DNA from: Halorussus caseinilyticus
GTDB lineage: Archaea; Halobacteriota; Halobacteria; Halobacteriales; Haladaptataceae
DNA length: 64,000 nucleotides
Direction of reading: 5' to 3'
Assembly: GCF_029338395.1 (NCBI RefSeq)
Contig: NZ_CP119809.1
Span: 2,976,001-3,040,000, forward strand
Part shown: in pieces, positions 50,549 through 60,513 of the stretch
Numbering within the stretch: position 1 is the stretch's first letter
Layout: each line of letters starts with the position of its first letter
Notes under the pieces: generated by a model
The model's database searches: none
Seen by the model: only the letters and a program-made list of their open reading frames with translations
What the model was told of the DNA's origin: nothing
Program-made: the position numbers and the translations under genes

Positions 50549-52408
50549 ATGACAGATACTGACAACCTGAGCCGCCGTCGCTTCCTGCAGGCGACCGGCG
50601 GTGCGGCATCGGCTGTGGCCCTCGCTGGCTGTACCGGTGGGAACGAGGACGACAGCGACCAGACGACCGAAGGCAACTCGACCGACGGAGGCGACCAAGC
50701 GGACAAGCCGAACGACGACGCTAACGTTCTTCGTCTCATCAACTCCACGATGAGTACGCTGGACCCCGTGAAGGCGACCGACACCGCCTCCGGGACCGTC
50801 ATCCAGCAAGTGTTCGACGCGATGATGAACTACCCGAACGGGACCATCGAAGTCGAACCCCAACTCGCCAAAGGTCACGAAGTCTCCGACGACTTCAAGA
50901 CGTACACGCTCAAGCTCAAGGAAGGCGCGAAGTTCCACAACGGCGACGAAGTTACGGCCCAAGACTTCGTTTACTCGTGGGAACGACTCGCGGCGTCGGA
51001 CAACTCCCGCCGTGCGTACTTCATCCTCTCGTCCATCGGCGTCGAACACGAGACCGAGACGGTTACGAAGGACGGCGAAGAGACCGAGCAGTACAAGCCC
51101 GGTTCGATGGCTGTCGAGGCCACGGACGACTACACCGTCGAGATGCAGCTCTCGGAGCCGTTCCACGCCACGCTCGAGATGCTGGCGTACACGTCGTTCG
51201 CCGCGATTCCGGAAGGCATCATCGGCGACATCGACGGCTACGACGGCGAGATGAGCCACAAGAAGTTCTCGACCGAGAACCCCGTCGGTGCCGGTCCCTT
51301 CACGTTCGACAAGTGGGAGAGCAACACCGAGGCCAAGGTCTCGAAGTACGAGGACTACCACGGTAGCGCCGCGAACGTGGACGGTATCCACTGGAACATT
51401 TCGTCCAGTTCGGACGCCATCTACAACTACGGCGTCGTCAACCAGAACGCCGACATGGTGACGGGCGAACAGCTTCCGACCCCCAAGTACGACCCCAAGA
51501 AGGTCAGCGTCGAGAAGACCGACAAACTTGGTCGGAAGGTAGGTACCTACGGTCCCACCAAGAGCGACATGACGATGGACTACACCGGGTTCGCCACCAT
51601 CAACGCGTTCTACATCGGCTTCAACACCGATGCCGTCGAGAAGCCGGTCCGTCAGGCCGCCGCGTACGCCCTGAATCAGGAGCAGGCCGTCAACAAAGTG
51701 TTCAAGGGTCGCGGTGAAGCCTCCTACCACTTCACGCCGCCGTCCATCTACCCCGGCGGAGCGCCCGAGTACCAGAAGCACGCCGAGAACAACTACCCCT
51801 ACGGCTACAACGAGGCCAAACTCGACAAGGCCCGCGAAGTCATGAAGGAAGCTGGCTACGGCAAGGACAACAAGGCCAAGTTCACCTTCACCGTCTACGA
51901 GTCCTCGGATACGTGGTCGGAACTCGGCAAACTCCTGCGCGACAAGCTTTCGAGCGCGTACGTCGATATGAGCGTCGAGAAGGCACCGTTCTCGACCCTG
52001 CTCAAGCGCGGTCGGAACGGCAACCTCGAAGCCTACTCGCTCGGGTGGGTCATGGACTGGCCCGCACCGGACAACTTCCTGCAACTGCTCAACCCGCCGC
52101 AGACTGACACCTCGAAGGCGGCACCGACCTCCTACATCAACTGGTCGGGAACCGAGGCGTCCAAGAGCGCGAAGGAAGCGTGGAAGACCATCGAGAGTAA
52201 CGCCGCGCCGACCGACGAGGCCCAGAAAGCCCGCGACGAGGCCTACGTCACGATGGAAGAGGCCAACTGGGAGGACGTTGGCTTCCTGCCGACCTACCAC
52301 CGCATGGACGAGCGCTTCAAGTACAGCTGGGTCGATTGCCCGCGCTTCGGCGGTGCCGGTGCCAGTCGCCAGATGTACAACAAGGTCGAAATCGGCGACC
52401 GGAAGTAA
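50549..52408 (+). CDS. dppA: ABC transporter substrate-binding lipoprotein (dipeptide/oligopeptide family)
   Basis: About 620 residues. It is exported by Tat as a lipoprotein: LSRRRFLQATGGAASAVALAGC carries the twin arginines and the lipobox Cys, then an acidic Asp/Thr/Gly-rich tether. The mature part is an SBP_bac_5 domain: NVLRLINSTMSTLDPVKATDTASGTVIQQVFDAMMNY, KLKEGAKFHNGDEVTAQDFVYSWERLA, PVGAGPFTFDKWE. It binds peptides or similar solutes outside the cell and hands them to the permeases next door. A TATA-like GTTTATC at 50517-50522 favours ATG 50549 over ATG 50537. Substrate not readable. Confidence 0.93.
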   Translation: MTDTDNLSRRRFLQATGGAASAVALAGCTGGNEDDSDQTTEGNSTDGGDQADKPNDDANVLRLINSTMSTLDPVKATDTASGTVIQQVFDAMMNYPNGTIEVEPQLAKGHEVSDDFKTYTLKLKEGAKFHNGDEVTAQDFVYSWERLAASDNSRRAYFILSSIGVEHETETVTKDGEETEQYKPGSMAVEATDDYTVEMQLSEPFHATLEMLAYTSFAAIPEGIIGDIDGYDGEMSHKKFSTENPVGAGPFTFDKWESNTEAKVSKYEDYHGSAANVDGIHWNISSSSDAIYNYGVVNQNADMVTGEQLPTPKYDPKKVSVEKTDKLGRKVGTYGPTKSDMTMDYTGFATINAFYIGFNTDAVEKPVRQAAAYALNQEQAVNKVFKGRGEASYHFTPPSIYPGGAPEYQKHAENNYPYGYNEAKLDKAREVMKEAGYGKDNKAKFTFTVYESSDTWSELGKLLRDKLSSAYVDMSVEKAPFSTLLKRGRNGNLEAYSLGWVMDWPAPDNFLQLLNPPQTDTSKAAPTSYINWSGTEASKSAKEAWKTIESNAAPTDEAQKARDEAYVTMEEANWEDVGFLPTYHRMDERFKYSWVDCPRFGGAGASRQMYNKVEIGDRK

Positions 52409-52680
52409 CGACGCGAGTCGTCGTAAACAACGACGCCAACCGTCGTAACTGTCGTATTCTTTTTCCGGGCGTAACGTCCTGATTTCGAAATTGACGCGCT
52501 GATAGCGATACCGGAACCCGTGTGTGACCCATCGAGAACGTCTGTAGTGCAGATTCCCACGTCGATACCGGAAAGCGCAAGACATAATGAGAGGACCCAC
52601 AATTTATCATGCATGTACGCGGTCCAGTTTGGGTACGTACAATTCGACCGGAGTAGCCGCAGCCGCGGCGGTGGTTCGCC
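52409..52680 (+). other. dppA-dppB intergenic region with 3'-end and promoter-like sequences
   Basis: The 272-nt gap holds repeated CGACG/CGTCG words just after the dppA stop (52410-52455), which can fold, followed by ATTCTTTTTCC (52453-52463), a plausible dppA terminator that would leave the binding protein more abundant than the permeases. An AATTTATCATG element at 52600-52610 may be a separate promoter for dppB. No ORF was seen. Confidence 0.4.
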
Positions 52681-53697
52681 GTGAGCAGGTGGCAATACTT
52701 CGCAAAGCGGGTACTGCTTTCGGTTCCGGTGTTACTGTTCGGAGCATCCATCACGTTCCTCGTGATTCGCGCCGGACCGCTTGACCCGGTATCTGCAATT
52801 CTGGGGCCACAGGGAGACCCTCAGGCGTACAACACCATCAAACGACAACTCGGCCTGAATCAACCCCTCTGGCAACAGTATATCGACTACATGGTCAACA
52901 TGTTCACCCTCAACTTGGGCGAGTCGTGGGTGCTTCAACCCGACACCAGCGTCTACTCGCTGGTGTTGAGTTACGCGCCGCGGACCATCTGGCTCGGGTT
53001 CTGGTCGGTCCTCATCGCCATCTTCATCGGCATCCCGCTCGGTTTCTACGCGGGACTGAACCCGAACACGTTCAGTGACTACGTGGCGTCGTTCGGTGGT
53101 ATCGTCTGGCGCGCGATGCCGAACTTCTGGCTGGCGGTCATCCTGATGAGCGTCCTCTCCCAGTCCGAGAAGTTCTTCTTCGGATTCGACTGGCAGAACT
53201 TCCTCTACGCGACGAACGTGACGGGACCGCCACCGCTCGGCGACCTGACCTCGGTGGACGGGTTCACGAAGGCGCTGAAGAAAATCGCCCCGGCCGCAAT
53301 CGTCCTCGGTTCGGCGTCGATGGGCAACGAGATGCGCATCGGCCGAACCGCGGTGCTGGAGACGGTCAACTCCAACTTCATCGAGACGGCGAAGGCCAAG
53401 GGCGTCCCGCCCCGGTCGCTCGTCTGGAAGCACATCTTCCGGAACGCGCTCATCCCGCTGGTGCCAATCATCACGGGCGAGGCGTTCCTGCTCATCGGCG
53501 GGTCGGTGCTGGTCGAGACGGTGTTCGACATCAGTGGCATCGGCTACCTGTTCTTCCAAGCGGTCAAGAACGGCGACATGCCGCTGGTCGGGTCGCTGAT
53601 GTTCATCTTCATCCTGCTCGTCGTCCTCATCAACATCCTGCAGGACTTCCTGTACACGATAATCGACCCACGAGTCGGTTACGACGGAGGTGCCTAA
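52681..53697 (+). CDS. dppB: Peptide ABC transporter permease (DppB-like)
   Basis: A 338-residue permease with six helices: RWQYFAKRVLLSVPVLLFGASITFLVIRAGPLDP at the start is a DppB hallmark, and the EAA-type loop is ETAKAKGVPPRSLVWKHIFRNALIPLVPII, which contacts the ATPase. It ends in an ILVVLINILQDFLYTIIDPRVGYD helix, as the family does. A haloarchaeal insert (about 160-200) around SEKFFFGFDWQNFLYATNVTGPPPLGDL lies in the outer loop. It starts at GTG 52681 and is followed directly by the DppC-like gene. Confidence 0.94.
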   Translation: MSRWQYFAKRVLLSVPVLLFGASITFLVIRAGPLDPVSAILGPQGDPQAYNTIKRQLGLNQPLWQQYIDYMVNMFTLNLGESWVLQPDTSVYSLVLSYAPRTIWLGFWSVLIAIFIGIPLGFYAGLNPNTFSDYVASFGGIVWRAMPNFWLAVILMSVLSQSEKFFFGFDWQNFLYATNVTGPPPLGDLTSVDGFTKALKKIAPAAIVLGSASMGNEMRIGRTAVLETVNSNFIETAKAKGVPPRSLVWKHIFRNALIPLVPIITGEAFLLIGGSVLVETVFDISGIGYLFFQAVKNGDMPLVGSLMFIFILLVVLINILQDFLYTIIDPRVGYDGGA

Positions 53698-53698
53698 C

Positions 53699-55093
53699 AT
53701 GAGCGTAGACGAAGACCGAGACGCCTCTATCACGCAACGAATCAAGGACAACCCCGGTCCCGCGATGGGATGGCTCGCGGGCGCACTGCTGTTGTTCGTG
53801 CTGGAAGCGGGCGCAGTCGTCCACTTCCTGACCGGACTCTTCGGGACGCCCGTCGAACTGCCGACGCTCCTCACGCGGGAACTCATCCCGAACAACGGCT
53901 ACCAGACGCCCGCCGGAGCGTGGAAGGAGACGTTCCTGAATCTGGCACCCGCCTACGCGTGGGCGATTCGCGTCGTGCTGATTTACGCCTACGCCTTCGT
54001 CTGGATGCTCTGGCTCTGGCGGGGCTACCTCGTCTTCCGAGAGCATTACCGGTACGCCGATTGGACGCCGCGCGACGACATGGTGGACCGACTCCGCGGT
54101 CACCGCTGGGGTCAGTTCGGCGCGGTCATCGTCTTCGCGTTCGTCGTGATGGCGATGTTCGCCCCGGCGCTCGGTCCGACGACCGTAGAGCGGACCATCT
54201 CGAACCCGTACTCCCATTACATCGAGTACTACAACGACGACGGCCAACTCGAGAACGTCACGGTCGGGTCCGCCAACCTCGAATCGCGTTCGCAGGGGAC
54301 GCCCGAGCGGAACGTCGGTCCGATGCAGTACGACGACTACGGGCGGTGGCACCCCTTCGGGACGTTACCGACAGGGAAAGACATGTTCACATTCATGGCG
54401 GCGGGGGCGAGAATATCGCTGTTCATCGGTCTCGTCTCCATCGGCGTGAGCGGCTTCATCGCGGCGGCGTTCGCGCTGTTGACGGCCTACTACAAGGGGC
54501 TGGTAGACCTCGCGGTAGTCATCGTGGGTGACTCGATAATGTCGTTACCCAGACTGCTGTTCGTCATGTTGCTGTCGGTGGTGTTGAGCGGGACGTGGAT
54601 AGCCGACATCTACAGCGGCGGGTTCCTGCTGGCGCTCATCTTCGCCGGGACCGGGTGGCCGTTCCTCTGGCGGTCGGTCCGTGGTCCCGCGATGCAGGTG
54701 GCAGAGCAGGAGTGGATAGACGCCGCGAAGAGCTTCGGACAGCGACCCCGAATCACGATGCAAAAGCACATGGCACCGTACATCCTCGGCTACCTGCTGG
54801 TGTACGCCTCCATGAGCCTCGGAGGTATCATCATCGCCGTCGCGGGCCTGTCGTTCCTCGGACTCGGCATCAACCCGCCGACGCCCGAGTGGGGCCGAGC
54901 GGTCAACATCGGCCAGTCGTACGTCACCACGTCGTCGTGGCACATCTCGTTCATCCCCGGCGTCCTCATCGTGCTGGTCGTGACCGCGTTCAACGCGCTC
55001 GGCGACGGTATCCGCGACGCTATCGACCCGCAGAGTGAAGGTGGCGAAGGCGACGGCGCTGAAGTCGCCGCGGCCGGTGGAGGTGGTGCCTGA
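53699..55093 (+). CDS. dppC: Peptide ABC transporter permease (DppC-like), extended
   Basis: A 464-residue permease, longer than the usual 300. Extra N-terminal helices (about 25-50 and 78-105) precede the standard part, which begins near [21 protein letters not shown]. The binding-protein-dependent core follows with [27 protein letters not shown] and the EAA loop [27 protein letters not shown], then [20 protein letters not shown] and a charged tail. ATG 53699 is one base after the dppB stop. It overlaps dppD (TGATG). The extra helices are typical of haloarchaeal DppC proteins. Confidence 0.93.
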   Translation: MSVDEDRDASITQRIKDNPGPAMGWLAGALLLFVLEAGAVVHFLTGLFGTPVELPTLLTRELIPNNGYQTPAGAWKETFLNLAPAYAWAIRVVLIYAYAFVWMLWLWRGYLVFREHYRYADWTPRDDMVDRLRGHRWGQFGAVIVFAFVVMAMFAPALGPTTVERTISNPYSHYIEYYNDDGQLENVTVGSANLESRSQGTPERNVGPMQYDDYGRWHPFGTLPTGKDMFTFMAAGARISLFIGLVSIGVSGFIAAAFALLTAYYKGLVDLAVVIVGDSIMSLPRLLFVMLLSVVLSGTWIADIYSGGFLLALIFAGTGWPFLWRSVRGPAMQVAEQEWIDAAKSFGQRPRITMQKHMAPYILGYLLVYASMSLGGIIIAVAGLSFLGLGINPPTPEWGRAVNIGQSYVTTSSWHISFIPGVLIVLVVTAFNALGDGIRDAIDPQSEGGEGDGAEVAAAGGGGA

Positions 55094-56175
55094 TGGCACA
55101 ACGCGAGACCTCCGCGGTCCGAAGCGAGGAGGAACCACTGCTGTCGGTGGACAACCTCCAGACCGCTTTCTTCACGGACAAGGAGACGATTCGCGCCGTG
55201 GACGGCGTGAACTTCGACATCCGGCGGGGCGAAACCGTCGGCATCGTCGGCGAGTCCGGGTCGGGCAAGAGCGTCACCGCCCGGTCCATCATGGGACTCG
55301 TGGACTCGCCCGGCCGGGTGCTGGAAGGCAGTAGCATCCGGTTCGACGGCGAGGAACTGACCGAGAAGTCCGAGAAACAGTACCGGAACCTCCGAGGGAG
55401 CGACATTGCGATGGTCTTCCAAGACCCGCTGACCTCGCTCAACCCGGTGTACACCGTCGGGAACCAAATCAAGGAGGCGCTCCGCCTGCATCAGGACATG
55501 CGCGGGTCGGCCGCGACCGACGAGGCCATCGACCTGCTCGAAGCGGTCGGAATTCCCGACGCCTCGCGGCGGGTCACGGAGTACCCCCACGAGTTCTCGG
55601 GCGGGATGCGCCAGCGCGCGGTCATCGCCATGGCGCTCGCCTGCGACCCCGAACTGCTCATCTGCGACGAACCCACCACGGCGCTCGACGTGACGATTCA
55701 GGCCCAGATTCTCGAACTCCTCCACGAACTGCAGGAGGAGCGAGACCTCGCCATCATGTTCATCACCCACGACATGGGCGTCATCGCGGAGATTTCCGAC
55801 CGCGTGAACGTGATGTACGCGGGCGAAATCGTCGAGAGCGCGCCGGTCGAAGAGCTGTTCGAGAACCCCCGTCACCCCTACACGCAGGGGCTTCTCCAGT
55901 CGATTCCCGGCAACCAACCCGACGCCGACCGACTCCAGACCATCGAAGGCGACGTGCCGACCCCGAACGAACCCGCTGGCTACTGCCGGTTCGAGCCTCG
56001 GTGTCCGAAAGCCTTCGAGGACTGCACGCGCGTCCACCCGGCGTCGGTCGAAGTCGATAGCGACACGGACGACCACACCGCGGCCTGTCTGCTCTACCCC
56101 GAAGACGCGTCCCGACAGGAGGCCGTCGAGTTACACGAACAGCGTGAGAGCGAGCGAGAGGTGAGCAAACGATGA
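55093..56175 (+). CDS. dppD: Peptide ABC transporter ATPase (DppD-like)
   Basis: A 360-residue ATPase. Walker [16 protein letters not shown]-loop [20 protein letters not shown], signature [16 protein letters not shown], Walker [13 protein letters not shown], switch His FITHDMGVI. The oligopeptide C-terminal domain has [14 protein letters not shown] and TAACLLYP, the Cys that can bind an Fe-S cluster in DppD/F. Starts within the dppC stop (TGATG) and overlaps dppF by 4 nt. It pairs with the next gene to drive import. Confidence 0.95.
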   Translation: MAQRETSAVRSEEEPLLSVDNLQTAFFTDKETIRAVDGVNFDIRRGETVGIVGESGSGKSVTARSIMGLVDSPGRVLEGSSIRFDGEELTEKSEKQYRNLRGSDIAMVFQDPLTSLNPVYTVGNQIKEALRLHQDMRGSAATDEAIDLLEAVGIPDASRRVTEYPHEFSGGMRQRAVIAMALACDPELLICDEPTTALDVTIQAQILELLHELQEERDLAIMFITHDMGVIAEISDRVNVMYAGEIVESAPVEELFENPRHPYTQGLLQSIPGNQPDADRLQTIEGDVPTPNEPAGYCRFEPRCPKAFEDCTRVHPASVEVDSDTDDHTAACLLYPEDASRQEAVELHEQRESEREVSKR

Positions 56176-57503
56176 GCGAACAAGTCCAACAGGAGTCCGT
56201 CAGTGTGGCCACGGGCGAGACGCTCGTGGAGGTCAACGACCTCAAGACCTACTACGACGAGGGGGGAATCGTCGATTCGAACCCGGTCAAAGCAGTCGAC
56301 GGCGTCAACTTCGAAATCAAGCGCGGCGAGACGCTGGGTCTCGTCGGCGAGTCCGGGTGCGGGAAGACGACGCTCGGCCGGACGCTCATCCAACTCGAAG
56401 ACGCCACGTCCGGCGAAGTGCTGTTCGACGGGACCGACGTGACCGAACTCTCCGGGCAGGACCTGAAAAACTGGCGGCGCAACAGCCAGATGGTGTTTCA
56501 GGACCCCGAGTCCAGCCTCAACGACCGGATGACCATCGGCGAAATCGTCCGGGAACCGCTCGACGTTCACGACTGGAAGACCCCCAAAGAGCGCCGCGAG
56601 CGAGTCCGCGAACTCCTCGACGTGGTGGGACTTCAGCCCGAACACTACTACCGCTACCCCCACCAGTTCTCGGGCGGTCAGCGCCAGCGCATCGGCATCG
56701 CCCGCGCGCTGGCGCTCGAACCCGAGTTCGTCGTGCTGGACGAACCGGTGTCGGCGCTGGACGTGTCGGTGCAGGCCCAGATTCTCAACCTGCTGGAGGA
56801 CTTACAGGACGAGTTCGGCCTGACCTACCTCTTCATCGCCCACGACCTCTCGGTGGTTCGGCACATCTGCGACCGCGTGGCCGTGATGTATCTGGGCAAC
56901 GTGATGGAGTTAGGCGAGACCGAAGAGTTGTTCGAGAACCCGAAGAACCCCTACACGCACGCCCTGCTGTCGGCGATTCCGGAACCCGACCCGACGGCCA
57001 ACAAGGACCGAATCACCCTGCGCGGGACGCCGCCGAGTCCGCGCGACCCGCCGAAGGGATGTCCGTTCACCACGCGATGTCCGATGAAGATTCGGCCCGA
57101 CAAGTATCAGGACATGGACCCCGACGTATGGGTCGCCATCGAGGTGTTCCGCGAGGTGCTTCGGGAACGGGCGCGCGCCGACAAGTCGCTGACCGAGCAG
57201 GCGAAGGAGATGCTCGGGATGGAGACGCGATTCTCCGACATCGGCGAAATCCGGCGGGAACTGTTCGGCCACCTCGACCTCTCGCGCGAAGTCGAGGAGT
57301 ACATCGACCGGGCGGCCAAGCACGTCGAGAACAACGACGAGGCCCAAGCCCGCGCGGTGCTACGCGAGGAGTTCGGGAGCATCTGTGATTCCGAGACTCC
57401 CGACAACCACGTCGTCAGCGATAGCGGACGGGTAAGCCACTGTCACCGCCACAAGTCCGAGTACACCGAACCGGACGAGTTCGTCCCGTACACCGAACGG
57501 TAG
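56172..57503 (+). CDS. dppF: Peptide ABC transporter ATPase (DppF-like) with an inserted helical segment
   Basis: A 443-residue ATPase. Walker [16 protein letters not shown]-loop [16 protein letters not shown], signature [15 protein letters not shown], Walker [15 protein letters not shown], and HDLSVV. The usual DppF C-terminal Cys motif is split: [10 protein letters not shown] is followed by about 105 residues of charged helices ([22 protein letters not shown]...[22 protein letters not shown]) before SICDSETP and [14 protein letters not shown]. The split would bring Cys ligands together only after the insert folds. This is longer than bacterial DppF. It is followed immediately by a small membrane-protein gene. 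Confidence 0.94.
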   Translation: MSEQVQQESVSVATGETLVEVNDLKTYYDEGGIVDSNPVKAVDGVNFEIKRGETLGLVGESGCGKTTLGRTLIQLEDATSGEVLFDGTDVTELSGQDLKNWRRNSQMVFQDPESSLNDRMTIGEIVREPLDVHDWKTPKERRERVRELLDVVGLQPEHYYRYPHQFSGGQRQRIGIARALALEPEFVVLDEPVSALDVSVQAQILNLLEDLQDEFGLTYLFIAHDLSVVRHICDRVAVMYLGNVMELGETEELFENPKNPYTHALLSAIPEPDPTANKDRITLRGTPPSPRDPPKGCPFTTRCPMKIRPDKYQDMDPDVWVAIEVFREVLRERARADKSLTEQAKEMLGMETRFSDIGEIRRELFGHLDLSREVEEYIDRAAKHVENNDEAQARAVLREEFGSICDSETPDNHVVSDSGRVSHCHRHKSEYTEPDEFVPYTER

Positions 57504-57977
57504 ATGTCGTCCACGGGTCCCGAGATGTCCGGTTCCTCCGGTCTCTCGTTTCGTGCGCGCCAACTCCTAGACGCCGTGATCTACGGGCTAGCGGTCGCCG
57601 CGGTGGTGTTCGTCCTCGGCGTAGCGGTCGGACTTGCAGTCGGCGGCGTCTTCGTGACCGCGAAGTACGTCATGTTCGTCGTGGGTCTCCTGCTGTTCGG
57701 GTACGCGACGTTTCAACTGCGTCCGGACCCACCGTGGGACACCGAACAGACCGAAGACGGCAAGGTCAGAGTGACCAAGAACGAACCGAAAGGGTCAGTC
57801 GTCGGCGGCCGGGACGAGACCAAGTTTCAGGCGGCCGTCCAGCGGATTCCGCCGCTTTCCCACTGGTCGCTTCCGCCGAACGAGCGCCTCCCCGTCGGGG
57901 GAAAGATGTTCGTCGCGAGTCTGGCGACGTTGGCGTGGTCGTTCGTGATGGAGACGGTGTTCGGCGTCGGCGTGTGA
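57504..57977 (+). CDS. Small membrane protein linked to the dpp operon
   Basis: A 157-residue protein with two N-terminal helices (about 20-48 and 50-68), a cytosolic loop rich in charged residues (PPWDTEQTEDGKVRVTKNEPKGS) and a third helix near the end (GKMFVASLATLAWSFVMETVFGVGV). ATG 57504 follows the dppF stop with no gap, so it is cotranscribed. I recognise it as a short haloarchaeal membrane family (similar to DUF7555) of unknown role; no motif links it to transport. Confidence 0.75.
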   Translation: MSSTGPEMSGSSGLSFRARQLLDAVIYGLAVAAVVFVLGVAVGLAVGGVFVTAKYVMFVVGLLLFGYATFQLRPDPPWDTEQTEDGKVRVTKNEPKGSVVGGRDETKFQAAVQRIPPLSHWSLPPNERLPVGGKMFVASLATLAWSFVMETVFGVGV

Positions 57978-57980
57978 GTC

Positions 57981-58787
57981 TCAGGGAAGCGCGCGTCTCA
58001 CGCTCGACGTGAGTTCTTTCAACAGGTATCTGAGTTTCACCGACTTCGTCCTGTCCGACCGAGTGTACAGAGTCCCGAGTTCGGAGTCGTCGAGTCGGAC
58101 CGGGTCGAACTCCGGGTCCCGAATCCGCGAGATGGCTTCCGCGAGCAGGTCTTGGGCCTCGGAGTGTTGGGCCTCCCGTATCCGCTCCCACGAGTGAAAG
58201 TCGGTGATGTCTATCGTTCGCTCCGCGACGATTTCCCCGCCGTCTAAGGTCTCGGTGAACTTCTGGACCGTCACCCCGGTCTCCGAGCGGCCGTGGAGGA
58301 ACTCCCAGAAACCGGGCGGTCCGCCGCGGTACTCCCGGAGGTTGCCGTGGTGGAACCCAACGACGCCGTGTTCGGTGGTCGAGAGGATGTCACCGGTGAG
58401 TATGCCGACGCTGTGGTGGAGGCAAACGTCGCACGACGATTCGATGGTTTCGAGGGTTTCGTCGTTCAGACCGACTTGCAGGCCGTCCATCACGCCTTCG
58501 GTCGTGTGTACGTCCACGCCGTCGAACAGCGCTAACTCGTCGATGGGACGCCAGCGTTTGAGGTCACCGACGACTCGCTTCTGGACGAACCTGCCGATTC
58601 GCTCGGCGATTCCGGGGTCGCTCCGTTCTAGCTCCTCGGGCGAGATTTTGTGCGGAACGTCCACGAGAACGACGAGTTCCAGCGTCGCCGCCGTCGAATC
58701 GACCATCTCCGATAGCGCGTCTACGAACCACTCTTCGAGATAGTCGAACCCCAACAGCAAGCATACCGGCGTACTATCTCGGGACAC
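57981..58787 (-). CDS. Formyltransferase-family protein
   Basis: A 268-residue protein of the methionyl-tRNA/sugar formyltransferase fold. The catalytic region is CDVCLHHSVGILTGDILSTTEHGVVGFHHGNLREYRGGPPGFWEFLHG: the Asn-x-His of the family appears as His-His-Gly-Asn, followed by the YRGGPP turn, then TVQKFTETLDGGEIV with the conserved Asp. Such enzymes use N10-formyltetrahydrofolate. Archaea do not formylate initiator Met-tRNA, so sugar-nucleotide N-formylation is the likely role. Start GTG 58787 is supported by AAATACTTATATCAG about 26 nt upstream on the minus strand. It is 14 kb from the main glycan region. Confidence 0.75.
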   Translation of the reverse strand: MSRDSTPVCLLLGFDYLEEWFVDALSEMVDSTAATLELVVLVDVPHKISPEELERSDPGIAERIGRFVQKRVVGDLKRWRPIDELALFDGVDVHTTEGVMDGLQVGLNDETLETIESSCDVCLHHSVGILTGDILSTTEHGVVGFHHGNLREYRGGPPGFWEFLHGRSETGVTVQKFTETLDGGEIVAERTIDITDFHSWERIREAQHSEAQDLLAEAISRIRDPEFDPVRLDDSELGTLYTRSDRTKSVKLRYLLKELTSSVRRALP

Positions 58788-58987
58788 GCGGGTTTCTTTC
58801 TCCCCCTGATATAAGTATTTTAACGGTGTCGGGACTCCCGAACCGGCCGCAGGAATCCGATTGAGAAGCTTAGCAAACCGTCGCGGGGTGGCAGTCGGTC
58901 CCGGCGGTCCACCCTCCGAACGGCCGTCCCCGGTCCGTTGGCACCCAAACAACAGATTTTACCATACGTAGGCCGTCAGGCGTACAC

Positions 58988-59572
58988 ATGCCAAAGACTG
59001 GGGACGGGGACGACGAACCCGATTACGCCGAGCAGATTGCCGCGAGTTCGGAAGTCCACAAGGGCGCGTGGCAACGCACCTTAGAGGACATGCAGGCGAT
59101 GGAAGAAGAACTCGAAGCGGAAGGCTGGGACGTAGTGACAATCGGGGCGGGCCACACCGCGCCGACGAACCCCGACGTGGGCGAGACCGACCGCTGGGGG
59201 TTCGTCCACGTCATCCCCGACAACAAGGCCGAACCGTTCGAGCAAGCGGTCGAGACCGGTAAGTTCCCCCAATACCGGGTGTTCCGCAACGAGATGGAGG
59301 GTCGCATCTTCATGCTGACCCAACTGCTAGACCCCGACTCGGAGACGGTCATCCTCATCGCGGGGAACTTCGAGATGCGCCACGCGCCCGGACTGGTCAA
59401 GACCGCACTGGAGGAAGACGAGATGTACACCCACGTCCAGAAACTCGACAAGACCCACCTCGGGTCGTTCCGCCACGACGACGTGGAGAAGTTCTTCCCC
59501 GAACCGCACAAGTACGCGGGCTATCAAGTGGAGTTCGGCGACGTGCTGGACGAAGAGGCGGAGTCGGAGTAA
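58988..59572 (+). CDS. Uncharacterised haloarchaeal protein (DUF7529-like)
   Basis: A 194-residue acidic protein. A helical N-terminus (EQIAASSEVHKGAWQRTLEDMQAMEEELEAEGWDVVTIGAGHTAP) is followed by an alpha/beta part (WGFVHVIPDNKAEPFEQAV and YRVFRNEMEGRIFMLTQLLDPDSETVILIAGNFEMRHAPGLVKTAL). I know it only as a conserved haloarchaeal family with no assigned role. ATG 58988 sits after an ACAGATTTTACCATACG promoter-like stretch. It stands alone before the CBS gene. Confidence 0.75.
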   Translation: MPKTGDGDDEPDYAEQIAASSEVHKGAWQRTLEDMQAMEEELEAEGWDVVTIGAGHTAPTNPDVGETDRWGFVHVIPDNKAEPFEQAVETGKFPQYRVFRNEMEGRIFMLTQLLDPDSETVILIAGNFEMRHAPGLVKTALEEDEMYTHVQKLDKTHLGSFRHDDVEKFFPEPHKYAGYQVEFGDVLDEEAESE

Positions 59573-59664
59573 GTCGTCTTTTTTTGCGAACTCCGAATTC
59601 GAGCGAACGGACGCAAATGTCCGGTTCGTAGACTACAAGAAGTCCCAACCCGTAACGCGGCAAC

Positions 59665-60513
59665 ATGAACGTCGGCGAAGCCATGACGCCACGCTCGGAG
59701 GTCGTGACCGTAGAACTTCCGGGCACCCGCGACGACGTACTGGAGTATCTACAGGAGCGGTCGTTCTCGTCCGTTCCCGTGGTCAAGAACAGCGGCGGGA
59801 CCGAGGAGTTCCGCGGACTCATCTCCCGAGACGACCTCATCGAGAACCCCGACGAGGACCAACTCGCCATGCTGATGCGCGAGGTTCCGACCACCACGCA
59901 GGACACCACCATCGAAGAAGTGGCGGCCCTGATGGTCGAAGAGGGCGCGCGCCGCGTGCCGGTCGTGGACGGCGAACTCGAAGGCATCGTCACCGTCACC
60001 GACGTAGTGCGGGCCATCGCCGACGAGGACGCCGACGGTGACTCGCCGGTCGGCGACATCGCTTCGCGCGACGTGAACACCACCTACGTCGAAGTGCCCC
60101 TGACCGTCGCCGAGCGCGAACTCTACTACGCCAACCTCCCCTACGCGGTCGTTCTCGACGAGGAAGGCGACATGGACGGCGTACTGACCGAGGTGGACAT
60201 CATCGAAGTCGCCCGCGTGGTCGAAGGCGAGGCCGACACCGGCAACTCCATCGCCGACGAGGACGACGACTGGAAGTGGGAGTCCATCAAGGCCGTCGGG
60301 AAACGCTACCTGCCGACTCGGAACGTCGAGATTCCGGCCGCGCCGGTCCGCGAGTTCATGACCGACGACGTAGTGACCGTCTCCAGTGAGAAGACCGCCA
60401 AGCAAGCGGCCCAGATGATGCTCCGCCACGACGTAGAGCAGATTCCGCTGGTGAACGGCGACCGACTCACGGGCATCGTTCGGGACACCAACCTGCTGGA
60501 GGCGATTCGATGA
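59665..60513 (+). CDS. Protein with four CBS domains
   Basis: A 282-residue protein made of two Bateman modules. CBS motifs: VGEAMTPRSEVVTVELPGTRDDVLEYLQERSFSSVPVVKN, TTTQDTTIEEVAALMVEEGARRVPVVDGELEGIVTVTDVVRAI, IASRDVNTTYVEVPLTVAERELYYANLPYAVVLDEEGDMDGVLTEVDII and VREFMTDDVVTVSSEKTAKQAAQMMLRHDVEQIPLVNGDRLTGIVRDTNLLEAI. Such modules bind adenine nucleotides and usually regulate a partner. ATGA overlap with the glycyl-tRNA synthetase gene suggests coupled expression. There is no enzyme domain. A partner is unknown. Confidence 0.93.
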   Translation: MNVGEAMTPRSEVVTVELPGTRDDVLEYLQERSFSSVPVVKNSGGTEEFRGLISRDDLIENPDEDQLAMLMREVPTTTQDTTIEEVAALMVEEGARRVPVVDGELEGIVTVTDVVRAIADEDADGDSPVGDIASRDVNTTYVEVPLTVAERELYYANLPYAVVLDEEGDMDGVLTEVDIIEVARVVEGEADTGNSIADEDDDWKWESIKAVGKRYLPTRNVEIPAAPVREFMTDDVVTVSSEKTAKQAAQMMLRHDVEQIPLVNGDRLTGIVRDTNLLEAIR

